Notes: generated from the sequence alone by a model not told the origin. Positions 29,800-38,190 are shown, counted from the stretch's first letter. The stretch: DNA of 64,000 bases from CAVPWP01 sp963709395 (GCA_963709395.1 CAVPWP010000013.1:1-64000); one strand, 5' to 3'. Translations and numbers: made by a program.

Positions 29800-30201
29800 T
29801 CATGTCCTGCCGGCATCGCGACGCATCTTCTGAAGCTCCTTTGCGTCGACGGTCAATCGCACACCAAGCCTGCCGGATTCTTCGAGAACAGGCGTCTTGC
29901 AGAGCATGAGTTCCACAGCCTCGATCTGCGGAAAGGACACACACGCCTCGACGATGCGGGTCATGAGCCGTTCCTGGGTCTCGTAGTGGCCGTCGCGTGC
30001 CAATTGATCGATTGCCCGTATGAGCGGGTCATAGTCGAAGACCCTGTCCATCCCATCGGTGGCGATCAGCACAAGACCGGGATCAACGGTCAGGACGAGA
30101 TCCAGAATGTGCGCAGCCGGAACCACATCCGCTTCACTGTAGGTCCCGATATCCGTTTCGATCTTCAAATCCTTGAGTTCGATCGTGCTTCGCATTGCCA
30201 T
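29800..30201 (-). CDS. folB: Dihydroneopterin aldolase-like protein
   Basis: FolB-family protein of 133 residues from the ATG at 30,201. It would cleave 7,8-dihydroneopterin in folate synthesis, or act as an epimerase or other pterin aldolase. Family features are ELKDLKIETDIGTYSEAD near the start, VFDYDPLIRAIDQLA, HYETQERLMTRIVEAC and the conserved Lys in LMLCKTPVLEESGRLGVRL. Only a weak ribosome site (CAAGG) is seen. No other folate gene is nearby, so this may be a paralogue with another pterin role; the GcvT-type flavoprotein at 23.6 kb is a tetrahydrofolate user in the same window. Confidence 0.75.
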   Translation of the reverse strand: MAMRSTIELKDLKIETDIGTYSEADVVPAAHILDLVLTVDPGLVLIATDGMDRVFDYDPLIRAIDQLARDGHYETQERLMTRIVEACVSFPQIEAVELMLCKTPVLEESGRLGVRLTVDAKELQKMRRDAGRT

Positions 30202-30424
30202 AACCTTGGGTCCGTTCTTGCCCGTTAAGTCGCGCTGAGGTGTCGGGCGTGTGCAGGGGTTGACCATATTCTTGCAAGGGTCCCGTCTCGGGCCAAGGGA
30301 CCCGAACAGCCAAACCCAAAACCAGTAGTTTCGGCGTCTCCTGCGGCGATCTGGCGCTTTCCGAGATGCGGGACCGCTCTCTCTTCAACATCGACCAAAC
30401 AACGAAAAAAAGGAAGAGAAAGAA

Positions 30425-30787
30425 ATGCTCCGAAACATGCTTGGCATTGGAATGCTCCTGAATACACCAGGCTACCAAAAGGGTCAGAAGGCAGCCGAGA
30501 CCGGCCGCCCACTTTCGGACAATCCCTTTACCGAGGGCTCAAACCCTTGGTCGGATTGGAACGCGGCGTGGCGTGTAACAACCAGAATGGCCGATATCGA
30601 AGCAACACGCATTGCCGCGCTGCGAATGCCGGCCGGTTCGGCCTTCGATATGGGTCGTGCCGCCGCGTTGAAGAAACTGAGTGCTGCGGCAAACCCATTC
30701 CTTCACTCCAGTCCCCGGCACGAAGAGTGGCGACTTGGCTGGGCGCAAGCCGTCAGATTGCGGAGACCGGAACTCGACCGGTTCTGA
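30425..30787 (+). CDS. Rmf/CrpP-fold protein with two repeats
   Basis: Small protein of 120 residues with a very strong ribosome site (GGAAGAG). It contains two copies of a ribosome-modulation-factor/CrpP-like motif. Residues 16-51 read GYQKGQKAAETGR...NPF...WSDWNAAWRV. Residues 75-109 read DMGRAAALKK...NPF...RHEEWRLGWAQA. The Gly-x3-Gly/Ala helix followed by proline and W..GW/W..AW is the family signature. Single-copy relatives bind ribosomes in stationary phase (Rmf) or act on ciprofloxacin (CrpP); a doubled form could do either or neither. It diverges from the FolB-like gene. Confidence 0.6.
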   Translation: MLRNMLGIGMLLNTPGYQKGQKAAETGRPLSDNPFTEGSNPWSDWNAAWRVTTRMADIEATRIAALRMPAGSAFDMGRAAALKKLSAAANPFLHSSPRHEEWRLGWAQAVRLRRPELDRF

Positions 30788-30832
30788 TGAACGAAACGGA
30801 AGTTGCGGTCAAAACAGAAAGATAAGGCACTG

Positions 30833-30864
30833 GATTTCACGGAGGCTGACATCTCCGTGAAATC
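30833..30864. terminator. 12-bp perfect hairpin after Rmf/CrpP-like gene
   Basis: A perfect 12-base inverted repeat (GATTTCACGGAG / CTCCGTGAAATC) with an 8-base loop lies 46 bases after the stop of the Rmf/CrpP-like gene. No T-run follows directly, so it may be a processing or stability hairpin rather than a strict intrinsic terminator. Confidence 0.5.
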
Positions 30865-30955
30865 GTCCGAAACCGCGACGTTCTGACACGCAGATTTGCT
30901 TGTCACACCGCGACCAAGCCTCATCTCAAGTGACAGAAATACAGTCGCAACTTCG

Positions 30956-30997
30956 GGCGAACGAAACGCAGAAAGTAGCGTTTTGTCCTGGTTCGCC
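30956..30997. promoter_or_regulatory. Nested inverted repeat upstream of DoxX gene
   Basis: Two nested inverted repeats: outer GGCGAAC (30,956-30,962) with GTTCGCC (30,991-30,997), inner AAACGC (30,964-30,969) with GCGTTT (30,978-30,983). The structure ends 23 bases before the DoxX-like start, so it lies in the leader RNA or is an operator. Which of these is not decidable here. Confidence 0.4.
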
Positions 30998-31020
30998 GAA
31001 CTCAGTAAATGAGGTTTATC

Positions 31021-31506
31021 ATGGCTTCTGATGCAACATATTCGCCGTCTGCGGCCTCCTTTCGTGACGCCGTGTCTCACCGCTACGCCGCCGCACGCGA
31101 CGCCGGGCGCCTTCCGGGATTCGACTGGTCGAACCGGCTGGCGCACTGGACCCTGCGCATTCCGTTGGCCGGGATCATGTTGGTTTACGGCTTGCAGAAA
31201 TTTCCGGACATGTTCGTCGCGCCAGGCGCCTACGGCGTTCCCGCGGCGCTGTTTGTCCTTGCCGCGCTCGCCGAGCTTCTTGGCCCCGTAGCCCTCACCA
31301 TCGGTGGCGTGATCGAGACCTGGCGGCCCAGACAGGGCTGGCTGCGTCTGAGCGGCGACGTTTTGACACGTGTCGGCGCGTTCGCAGGGGTTTCCGCCGC
31401 ACTTGGGGTCATCGCTTTCTTCTACTGGGGCGCGATCGGCATCTCGGACCCGCAGGTCCTCATGCTCGGTCTGGCGGCCTACCTGCTCCTTCGGGGCAAC
31501 CGGTAG
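31021..31506 (+). CDS. DoxX-family membrane protein
   Basis: Short integral membrane protein (161 residues) of the DoxX family with four helices. The ATG at 31,021 has GAGG 5 bases upstream; an in-frame ATG at 31,009 is less well placed. After a ~45-residue cytosolic start comes the DoxX first helix (WTLRIPLAGIMLVYGLQKFP), then VPAALFVLAALAELLGPVAL, a third helix with GVSAALGVIAFFYWG and a short final helix. DoxX proteins associate with thiol and oxidative-stress systems in other bacteria. It stands just upstream of the DCC thiol-protein operon, and joint transcription is possible across the 338-base gap. Confidence 0.78.
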   Translation: MASDATYSPSAASFRDAVSHRYAAARDAGRLPGFDWSNRLAHWTLRIPLAGIMLVYGLQKFPDMFVAPGAYGVPAALFVLAALAELLGPVALTIGGVIETWRPRQGWLRLSGDVLTRVGAFAGVSAALGVIAFFYWGAIGISDPQVLMLGLAAYLLLRGNR

Positions 31507-31844
31507 AAACGTTCAGCCCAATCCCTCCCTGCGGCACTTATCGGTCGCAGGGGGGCACTCCCCGAGCCTGGGTCACCGACGAGGCATGTCGCCCGCGGTA
31601 ACAATGGAAGAGAGTTTCGACATGCGAAGTGCCGTCTCAATGAGCAAGCCCGGGTTACCGGTTGAGGTCTGCGCTTCGCGGAGCCACGTGTTCGCCAACG
31701 CAATCGAACCGACGACGGCGTGGAGCGAAGACGTCGAACACGTGCGTCATGATGCGGGCGGCGATGCCGTTGGTGCCAAACGGTTTCCGTGCGCGATCTA
31801 CAGGTCCTTGCGGCGCCCGCTTCGCCGCCACGGAGTGGCAACAC
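31507..31844. other. Gap with no convincing gene
   Basis: 338 bases between the DoxX-like gene and the DCC operon. A short frame (31,622-31,858) ends in a basic tail (YRSLRRPLRRH) inside the next gene but has no ribosome site or family-like sequence, so I do not call it. Promoters for the DCC operon probably lie here, but no clear boxes were seen. Confidence 0.4.
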
Positions 31845-32309
31845 ATGCGACACAGTGAGACTGACGTCATAGTCCTGCGGGTCGAGCAAAACAGCAGGCC
31901 TGCCGCCGAGGATAAGCGGAAACATACCGTCTACTTCGACGGCTCTTGCCCACTTTGCTCGGCGGAGATTGGTCACTACGCCTCCTTGGACCGAAACAAC
32001 CGGGTCAGCTTTGTCGATGTGTCGGACGAAGACGCCGTTCTGGGGACGGACCTTAGGCCCGATGATGCGCGTCGGCGGTTTCATGTGCGGCTTCCGGATG
32101 GCACACTTCTGTCGGGCGCGCGCGCATTCATCGCGGTGTGGCGCACGTTGCCCGGTTGGCGCAGGCTTGCCCCCATGGCCGCCTTGCCCGGTGTACCTGT
32201 CTTGATGGAAGGCCTCTATCGCGCTTTCCTGCTGATCCGGCCGACCTTGTCGCGTCTGGCCGTCCTGTTCGGAGCGCGTCCTGCCAACCCGAATTCGACC
32301 CGGTCATGA
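31845..32309 (+). CDS. DCC-family thiol protein (DUF393)
   Basis: Protein of 154 residues in the DCC/DUF393 family, thought to act as a thiol-disulfide oxidoreductase. The family motif is clear: VYFDGSCPLCSAEIGHY, with the C-x-x-C pair near residues 35-38. Other landmarks are VSFVDVSDED and FHVRLPDGTLLSGARAF. The ATG at 31,845 has GGAG 9 bases upstream. The TGA overlaps the ATG of the next gene (ATGA), so it is translationally coupled to a membrane methyltransferase. A redox role for the operon product is inferred from this motif. Confidence 0.88.
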   Translation: MRHSETDVIVLRVEQNSRPAAEDKRKHTVYFDGSCPLCSAEIGHYASLDRNNRVSFVDVSDEDAVLGTDLRPDDARRRFHVRLPDGTLLSGARAFIAVWRTLPGWRRLAPMAALPGVPVLMEGLYRAFLLIRPTLSRLAVLFGARPANPNSTRS

Positions 32310-33124
32310 GCGGCCCTGCGCAATCGCACGCCGAGCGCCTGGGGGTGTTGGTCGGGGGCGTGCTGCGGCCACCGTCCGGGCGCGGTCGGGTGGCACTCGC
32401 CCTTCTCTATGGCGCGGTGTGCCACGCGATCTTCGCACTGGCTGTCACGGCGATGATCACGGCGATGTTCTTTGGAATGAGCAAGAGTCTGGGCAGCGTG
32501 CCATCGCCCTGGTCTGTCGTCGCAAACGCTGCATTGGTGCTGCAGTTTCCGCTGGCGCATTCCCTGCTTCTGACCAGCAGGGGCAACAGCTGGCTGGCGC
32601 GCCTTGCTCCGGGCGGTCATGGGCGCACGCTAGGGACCACGACTTACGCGATCATCGCCTCGTTCCAGCTCCTTGCGCTCTTTGCGCTCTGGACGCCGAG
32701 CGGCATCGTCTGGTGGCGGGCGGAGGGCTGGGCGTTCGGAATGATTTGTTGTCTCTACGCCGCGTCCTGGCTCCTCTTGATCAAGGCCAGCTATGACGCG
32801 GGCGCCGAGGTCCAGTCCGGCGCGCTTGGGTGGATGTCTCTCGCCCAGAACAAGGCGCCGGTCTTCCCGGATATGCCAACCGGCGGGTTGTTTCGCGTCA
32901 TCCGCCAGCCGATCTACCTGGCCTTTGCACTGACGCTCTGGACCGTCCCGGTCTGGACGCCGGATCAGCTCGCACTGGCGGTCACGCTCACCGTCTACTG
33001 CCTTGCCGCGCCGAAGCTCAAGGAACGCCGGTTCGAAGCGCGATACGGAGACCGCTTCCGCGCGTATCGGCGGAATGTGCCATATGCCGTTCCCCTTCTT
33101 GGAAGGACTCGAAACGATGGCTGA
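32306..33124 (+). CDS. ICMT/MddA-like membrane methyltransferase
   Basis: Integral membrane protein of 272 residues with about six hydrophobic segments and the C-terminal signature of isoprenylcysteine-carboxyl-methyltransferase/phospholipid-methyltransferase proteins: FRVIRQPIYLAFALTLW, then LKERRFEARYGDRFRAYRR. The size and the N-terminal helices resemble MddA (methanethiol S-methyltransferase, which makes dimethyl sulfide) as well as NnrU-type proteins; sequence alone does not separate these. It is coupled by ATGA to the DCC thiol-protein gene and overlaps the next methyltransferase by 8 bases. Partnership with a thiol protein makes a sulfur or thiol acceptor plausible, but this is inference. 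Confidence 0.72.
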   Translation: MSGPAQSHAERLGVLVGGVLRPPSGRGRVALALLYGAVCHAIFALAVTAMITAMFFGMSKSLGSVPSPWSVVANAALVLQFPLAHSLLLTSRGNSWLARLAPGGHGRTLGTTTYAIIASFQLLALFALWTPSGIVWWRAEGWAFGMICCLYAASWLLLIKASYDAGAEVQSGALGWMSLAQNKAPVFPDMPTGGLFRVIRQPIYLAFALTLWTVPVWTPDQLALAVTLTVYCLAAPKLKERRFEARYGDRFRAYRRNVPYAVPLLGRTRNDG

Positions 33125-33833
33125 GCCGCAGCGCAACAACCTTGGGATTTACGACGACGTCGCTGCGGAGTGGTGGTCGGATGATATCCGCTGGGTAAGG
33201 ACATTGAAAAACCTCGTGCCCGGCCGTCTGGCCTGGTTCGACCGGCATTTCGATTGGGAACATCAGGAGGTTCTCGATCTCGGGTGCGCCGGGGGCTTCA
33301 TGGCCGAAGCGCTTGCACGGAAGGGCGCGCGCGTCACCGGGATCGATCCGGCCTCGCAGGCCATCGCCGCCGCGCGGGCACACGCACACGAAACAGGGCT
33401 TTCGATCCGCTACGACGTCGGGGTGGGCGAGGCGCTACCCTATGAAGACAAGGCGTTCGATGCTGTCGTGTGTGTGGATGTTCTCGAACATGTTTCAGAC
33501 CTCACCAAGGTCCTTTCCGAGGTTGAGCGTGTCCTCAGGCCAGGCGGAGCCTTCCTTTACGACACGATCAACCGCAACCCCATTTCCCGCTTTGCCACGA
33601 TTGCTGTGGCCGAGGATCTCTTGCGGCTCTTGCCGAAAGGGACCCATGACCCCGAGCTCTTCATCAAACCCCGCGAGCTTGCAAAAGGGCTGTCGAATGC
33701 CGGATTGGTCGTGGGGCCGACGAAGGGCCTGGGACCGCGCGGTTTGACCCGGCGAGGCGACTTCACCTTCGGCGCGGTGCCGATGCGCAGCGTGATCTAC
33801 ATGGGCGTGGCCCGCAAACCGGGGACATCGTGA
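33117..33833 (+). CDS. UbiG-like SAM-dependent methyltransferase
   Basis: Soluble methyltransferase of 238 residues resembling UbiG (ubiquinone O-methyltransferase). The ATG follows GGAAGGA. Family features are IYDDVAAEWWSDDIRWVRTL near the start, motif I VLDLGCAGGFMAEALA, motif II VTGIDPASQAIAAAR, CVDVLEHVSDL and the late GLGPRGLTRRGDFTFG. Because it lies in a coupled operon with DCC and membrane-methyltransferase genes, a dedicated small-molecule role is as likely as ubiquinone synthesis. It overlaps both neighbours by a few bases. Confidence 0.82.
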   Translation: MAEPQRNNLGIYDDVAAEWWSDDIRWVRTLKNLVPGRLAWFDRHFDWEHQEVLDLGCAGGFMAEALARKGARVTGIDPASQAIAAARAHAHETGLSIRYDVGVGEALPYEDKAFDAVVCVDVLEHVSDLTKVLSEVERVLRPGGAFLYDTINRNPISRFATIAVAEDLLRLLPKGTHDPELFIKPRELAKGLSNAGLVVGPTKGLGPRGLTRRGDFTFGAVPMRSVIYMGVARKPGTS

Positions 33834-34228
33834 TGGTCGAGATCGCTCTGCTGACCGTCGCGCTGCTGTTCGGCGGGACCGTACTTTATTCTTTCGGGTT
33901 CGCGGCGTTCGTTTTCACTGCCTTGCCAGCCCAGACCGCCGGCCCGCTGATCCGCCGCGCGTTTCCGCATTTTTACCTCTTCGTTCTGGGCACCTCGGCG
34001 CTGGCCTCGATCCTGACCTGGCCGACGGATGCGGCGTCAGGCGTGGCCCTTGCTGCAATTGCCTGCACTACAGTTCTGGCGCGTCAGGTCCTGATGCCAG
34101 CAATCAACAACGCGACGGATGCCGGGGCGAAGAGCCGTTTCAAGACGCTCCACACCTTGTCCGTTCTCGTCACCCTTGCCCATATCGTGATTGCCGGCGT
34201 CGTGATCCTGCGACTGGCGGGTGGCTGA
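33833..34228 (+). CDS. DUF4149/TMEM205-like membrane protein
   Basis: Small integral membrane protein of 131 residues with about four helices (LLTVALLFGGTVLYSFGFAA, LFVLGTSALASILTW, GVALAAIACTTVLARQVLM, LSVLVTLAHIVIAGVVIL). The pattern LxGGTVLYSFGFAAFVFxALP and the motif MPAINNATDAG suit the DUF4149/TMEM205-like family. The ATG at 33,833 overlaps the UbiG-like stop, and an in-frame GTG at 33,830 is an alternative. It ends the coupled operon and converges on the LOV gene. Function unknown. Confidence 0.72.
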   Translation: MVEIALLTVALLFGGTVLYSFGFAAFVFTALPAQTAGPLIRRAFPHFYLFVLGTSALASILTWPTDAASGVALAAIACTTVLARQVLMPAINNATDAGAKSRFKTLHTLSVLVTLAHIVIAGVVILRLAGG

Positions 34229-34243
34229 TCGCCCGGTGCCAGC

Positions 34244-34621
34244 CTAGACCGGGTTCTGGGCCCCGGCGAAGAACATCAGCCGTCCATCGGCATCATAGAT
34301 CGGACGGATCCGTAAACGATTGACGAAGGGCGACCCGTCCTTGCGATAGTTGAGGATGTCGATCGTGAACCGCGTTTCGGCCTTCAGTCCCTGACGGATC
34401 GCTTCGATCGCATGGGGATTGGTCTCCGGCCCCTGCAGAAACCGGCAGTTGCGGCCAAGTGCCTCGTCCACCGGGTAGCCCGTTTGCGCCTCGAATTCGT
34501 CGCTGACGAAGATCATCGGATTGTCCGCACGGGATGGGTCCGAGAACACGACGCTCATCTCAACCTCGTCCTCTTCAAGCAGCGATCTGAGAAACGTTGG
34601 ATCTGAATGAGTATCGGACAC
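34244..34621 (-). CDS. Short LOV-domain blue-light photoreceptor
   Basis: Stand-alone LOV protein of 125 residues. The flavin-adduct motif is complete: GRNCRFLQGPETN, with the photoactive Cys at residue 59. Other flavin contacts are seen: DILNYRKDGSPFVN and the terminal Gln in FFAGAQ. The protein ends right after that strand, with no output domain and no long C-terminal helix, and starts with an acidic N-cap. This matches the short LOV proteins known from marine Rhodobacterales such as Dinoroseobacter. The start is GTG at 34,621 with AGGG 6 bases and GGAGGA 12 bases upstream. It converges on the coupled methyltransferase operon. Confidence 0.88.
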   Translation of the reverse strand: MSDTHSDPTFLRSLLEEDEVEMSVVFSDPSRADNPMIFVSDEFEAQTGYPVDEALGRNCRFLQGPETNPHAIEAIRQGLKAETRFTIDILNYRKDGSPFVNRLRIRPIYDADGRLMFFAGAQNPV

Positions 34622-34729
34622 CGGACCCTATCCTCCGTGAGTTGCTTGCAACGATCAAGCTGTCAGCCCCGATGCCCATGCGGCTTCCGGTCTTCAGCGA
34701 TTGCTGTGCTGACCTAGCATGCATCGGGG

Positions 34730-35000
34730 GTTTTGTCAGAAGGATTCCTGTTGAGACTGGCAGGGCGGCTTCGTAGCGTCGGGCGATGACCGAACGTGAC
34801 CCATTCAAGGGCTTCTGCAGCAGCCCGGGGGTCATCCGCCTGGCGGTAATGGTGTATTTCAGGTTCCCGGTCTGCCGCCGGCTGATGAGCGTGCCGGGGG
34901 TGCGGCCGGTCACGGCGTGGCGTATGCGGGTCGAAAGGCACCATTCCCAGGGCAAGGGCCATGCAGCGGACGGGACAAGCCTAGTGAGCTTGGCGGAACG
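34730..35000 (+). mobile_element. IS6-family left end remnant
   Basis: Another left end of the IS6 family. Pre-start sequence TTGAGACTGGCAGGG (34,751-34,765) is followed by an ATG at 34,786 and DPFKGFCSSPGVIRLAVMVYFRFPVCRR, which is the transposase N-terminus up to about 34,880. It then runs into sequence I do not recognise. The core and C-terminus are missing. It fills the gap between the LOV gene and the next methyltransferase; the remaining gap bases show no gene. Confidence 0.6.
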
Positions 35001-35126
35001 ACGATTGCGGTCAGACCAGAAGTATTTGCCAAGATAATCGCAATTGTTGAAACGACCCCTTCACATAGATCGACGGACCTCCGTTTGACATTTCCAACAA
35101 TAAAACTTCAGGGAAGGGACCAGGCC

Positions 35127-35917
35127 ATGGCGGAGAAGTACGTCCTCGACAGGACTCCGGAGATTGCGAGGCTTGAGAAACAGGCAGCACTCATAGGTCA
35201 TGATCGGGTACTAGAACATCTGGATGTTGCTGGCGGCCAGTCAGTCTTGGATGCAGGAAGTGGGTCCGGCTGGGTTTCACGGTTGATAGCGCGTGAAAAT
35301 CCCGATGCAAAAGTCACAGGCATCGATTTCACACCCGATTTTGTGGACTATTCCAAGTTGAGCGCGGAACGGGAAGGCTTGGCAAATCTCGACTTCACGC
35401 TGGGTGATGTTTGCGAGATGCCCTTCGAGGACGGCAGTTTCGATCTTGTCTGGTCGCAGCTTGTCCTCTTTTTCGTACCGACGCCGGAGAAAGCTGTCTC
35501 GGAATTCGCACGCGTTTTGCGGCCGGGGGGCAAGTCAAGATCATCGTGACGGATGGTGTCTTCGAGGACTTGTGGCCCGAGCAACCCGCGCTTTCGGCGG
35601 GGATCAAGGCGTTCAGAGACAAGGTGCTGAACAGGTGGCGCCTGACCCGGATCCCGGAGATGCTAACGGCGGCGGGACTGAGCGAGATCGGCGTGGAGAC
35701 TGACATCGACCGTGTTTATGGCTTGATCGGCGGCGCCGGTCCCGCGCAACTTGAAAACATCGCCGAAAGCTATGTGGAAGTAGTCCGGGCGCAGCATCAT
35801 CTCGTGGGGGGAGAGGCGGAAGCCAACCAGCTCGCGCGCGATCTTCTGGCGTTTGTCTCCGACCCCGCAAGTGCCGCCTTCAGCACACACTGGACCTTCA
35901 CCGCAACAAAGCCCTAG
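35127..35917 (+). CDS. SAM-dependent methyltransferase (frameshifted at a G run)
   Basis: UbiE-like methyltransferase of about 263 residues. The ATG at 35,127 follows AGGGAAGGGACC. Motif I is SVLDAGSGSGWVSRLIA, with VTGIDFTPDFVDY, VCEMPFEDGSFDLVWSQ and FARVLRPGG following. The GGGGGG run at 35,525-35,530 has one G too many: the first frame ends at once (KSRSS, stop at 35,549), while the frame reading GGQVKIIVTDGVFEDLWPEQ carries on to 35,917. Local base use is less GC-rich than in neighbours, which may mean transfer. Substrate unknown. Confidence 0.75.
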
Positions 35918-35943
35918 CCCGGCGGGCCGCCAGTGCACCTAGG

Positions 35944-36465
35944 TCAGGGCTGCAGCGCCTTCTCCATGAAAACGAGATGTCCGATGATGGCGGGGTCCTG
36001 AACGCTCGCAGTGTCATGCTGCGCGTCTTCGAAACCCATGGTCCGATAACGCGCGATCGCTTCCGGGAAGCCGGTTGTCGTGTCGAGATAGATCGCGGAA
36101 AGGCCCATCGCTCGCGCTTCTGCCTCCAGCCGGACCATCAAACGTCTGGCAAGTCCACTGCGCCGGGCCTCGGGCCGGATAAACATGCGCTTGACCTCTC
36201 CCTTGCCACTTGCGAGGCGATGAAACATCACCATGCCAACGATGCGGCCATCCGGGGCCCTGGCCACGATGAAGCGTTCGTCCGGTCCGACATACTTGTC
36301 GGCCTGGGCGAGGGTCGGGCCGATCTGGCTTTCCGGATCGACCACCTGCCCGGTCGCCGCTTGATGCCGGGCGACAGCGAGGCTGATATCGTCCCGCAGC
36401 ATGTCGACCCAGCCCGGCACCTCCGCCAGATTTGTTACCACCTCGATCCTGATATCTTCAGCCAT
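35944..36465 (-). CDS. GNAT-family N-acetyltransferase
   Basis: Acetyltransferase of 173 residues with a single GNAT fold. The acetyl-CoA loop is RRSGLARRLMVRLEAEARAM, preceded by VKRMFIRPEARRSG; the late AIYLDTTTGFPEAIARYRTMGFED completes the fold. The ATG at 36,465 is preceded by AGGAG at good spacing. It converges on the frameshifted methyltransferase gene. Substrate not recognisable. The promoter should lie in the 36,472-36,795 gap. Confidence 0.85.
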   Translation of the reverse strand: MAEDIRIEVVTNLAEVPGWVDMLRDDISLAVARHQAATGQVVDPESQIGPTLAQADKYVGPDERFIVARAPDGRIVGMVMFHRLASGKGEVKRMFIRPEARRSGLARRLMVRLEAEARAMGLSAIYLDTTTGFPEAIARYRTMGFEDAQHDTASVQDPAIIGHLVFMEKALQP

Positions 36466-36471
36466 AACCAC

Positions 36472-36795
36472 ATCTCCTGCTTGAAAAAGCGTAGCCGCGT
36501 GCTTGACGTGTGAACAGAGCGGTCGGGTTGCCCCGAAGAACAGATGTGGCCTGCTGCCGGTTTGGTGGACACGGGGTTATGCCACCGGGCTCATTTTTCT
36601 CCTGCGTCGGCTACTGGGCGCAGGGTGACCGGGCAAATGCCAAGGCGGTGGCCGCGGACTTGGTGCAGCGCGCTCCGGAGGTCTCGGTTGCCGCGACGCT
36701 TGAAAGCACACACGATCGCCAGCCCGGGCAGCAACGGATGATCGCAGATCTCAGCCCGAACAGACCGATGGCCGACGTGTGTTCCACGGCTGCGC
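36472..36795. other. Gap with possible gene tail fragment
   Basis: No intact gene. A + strand frame at about 36,600-36,770 reads YWAQGDRANAKAVAADL and RAPEVSVAATLESTH. This resembles the C-terminal tail of TPR-containing adenylate/guanylate cyclases, where a GDRAxA.A..LL...P.FSV pattern is common. It has no start and no matching upstream domain, so it would be a relic. The call is weak. Confidence 0.25.
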
Positions 36796-37895
36796 TTATT
36801 CGAGTTGCGCGGCGACGCGAAGGAGGGCCGCCTCTTGACCGTAGCGGGTCGTGAACATCGATCCGATTGACAAACCTTCGTCGGACCAATGCAACGGCAG
36901 CGAAATCGCTGGCTGGCCACTCGCGTTGCTGATGTAGTTATAGGGATTGAATGCTGCAGACCGGCGGCGCAATTCGACCGGATCGCCGTCATAGACCAGT
37001 GTTCCCAGCGGTACCGGCGTTTGTCCCATCGTTGGAGTGAGCCACAAATCGTAGTCCTGGAAGAAACTGCTATATTGCCGGACCTCTGCTTGCACATCCT
37101 GCACGGCCAGCAGATGATCCGCCGCGCTCAAATTGCGCCCTCGCTCCGAGAAGGCCCAGACGAAGGGTTCAAACGCGGCCTCATTCAGGGGACGATCCAG
37201 CCACAGAGACCAATCCGCCAGCGCCCACGCAATGCCGCCCGCAAGCACCGTGGTGAAGTTCGACCATAGCTTCATCGTGTCGAATTCCGGCATCGCCTCA
37301 CTCACGTCATGGCCGAAGGCTTCGCACAGTGCTGCGGCCCTTTCGACAGCCGTCTTGCACGCAGGGTCGAGCGGGTCGCCCAAGCGGGTGACGTTGGAAA
37401 AGCCGATGCGAAGGCGGCCCGGTGCGGCACCAACCTCTTCCACGAAGGGCCGTTCGGGCGGCGGCGCAAGATAGGGCTCTCCGACGGGCGGACCGGCGAT
37501 GGCATCAAGCAAAGCAGCGGTGTCGCGCACACTGCGTGTCACTGCGCCCTCGATGAGGTAGCCCGCAAAAAGGTCACAGTGAAGCGGGGCGAGAGTGATC
37601 CGCGCGCGCGATGGTTTTGGCCCGACCAAACCGCAGCAGGATGCAGGCCCCCTGATGGACCCACCCACGTCGTTGGCATGTGCCATGGGAACGACGCGGG
37701 CGGCCACTGCCGCCGCAGATCCACCGCTTGATCCGCCGGGCGACCTATCCAGGTCCCATGGATTGTGGGTCGCGCCGAACCTGCGTGGCTCGGTCGTCGG
37801 GCTGATCGCCATTTCGGGCAGGTTCGTCTTGCCGATTGTGATCAGCCCGGCCTTGCAGAAGCGGCTGTAAATCTCGCTATCTCTGGAAGGTATAT
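36796..37895 (-). pseudogene. Amidase, 5'-truncated by IS6 remnant
   Basis: Amidase-signature protein lacking its first ~90 residues. Remaining features are NPWDLDRSPGGSSGGSAAA (with the cis-Ser) and ANDVGGSIRGPASCCG (with the nucleophile Ser); the segment carrying the catalytic Lys (usually GVPFLLKD) is gone. The reading stops matching at about 37,895, where an IS6 left end on the opposite strand begins; the apparent start at 37,929 is inside that element. Without the Lys the product should be inactive. A full-length paralogue is at 45.5 kb, and the truncation point falls within the region TRYARDSAIY of that protein. Confidence 0.8.
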
Positions 37896-37904
37896 AGCGT
37901 TGGA

Positions 37905-38190
37905 ACATGACCAAACATGACCCGTTCAAGGGCTTTCGCAGCAGCCTCTAAATCATCCGCCTGAAGGTTATGCTATACGTCCGGTTCCCGCTCTGGCCGC
38001 GCAATGTCGAGGAACTCCTGCACAAGCGCGGCGTCGCCATCCTTCACGAGACAGTCCGGTATTGGTGGCACAGGTTCGGACCGATATTCTCCTCCGAGAT
38101 CCGAAAGTGCCGGATCAAGGGAATGAGATCGAGCTGGTGGCGGTGGCACCTCGACGAGATCTTCGTGAAGATCAACGAGGAGTGGCACTG
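37905..38190 (+). mobile_element. IS6-family transposase N-terminal half, broken
   Basis: Best preserved IS6 coding remnant in the window. From the ATG at 37,907 it reads TKHDPFKGFRSSL, a stop in place of one codon at about 37,949, then VMLYVRFPLWPRNVEELLHK, VAILHETVRYWWHRFGPIF and the first catalytic region WWRWHLDEIFVKINEE (Asp of the DDE triad in HLDE). It stops matching after WHCLW at about 38,195, so the other catalytic residues are absent. It truncates the amidase gene on its left and abuts a regulator-like fragment on its right. Confidence 0.8.

Noticed and set aside
31622..31858. Short frame before the DCC operon
   Set aside because: No ribosome site, no family resemblance, overlaps the next start.
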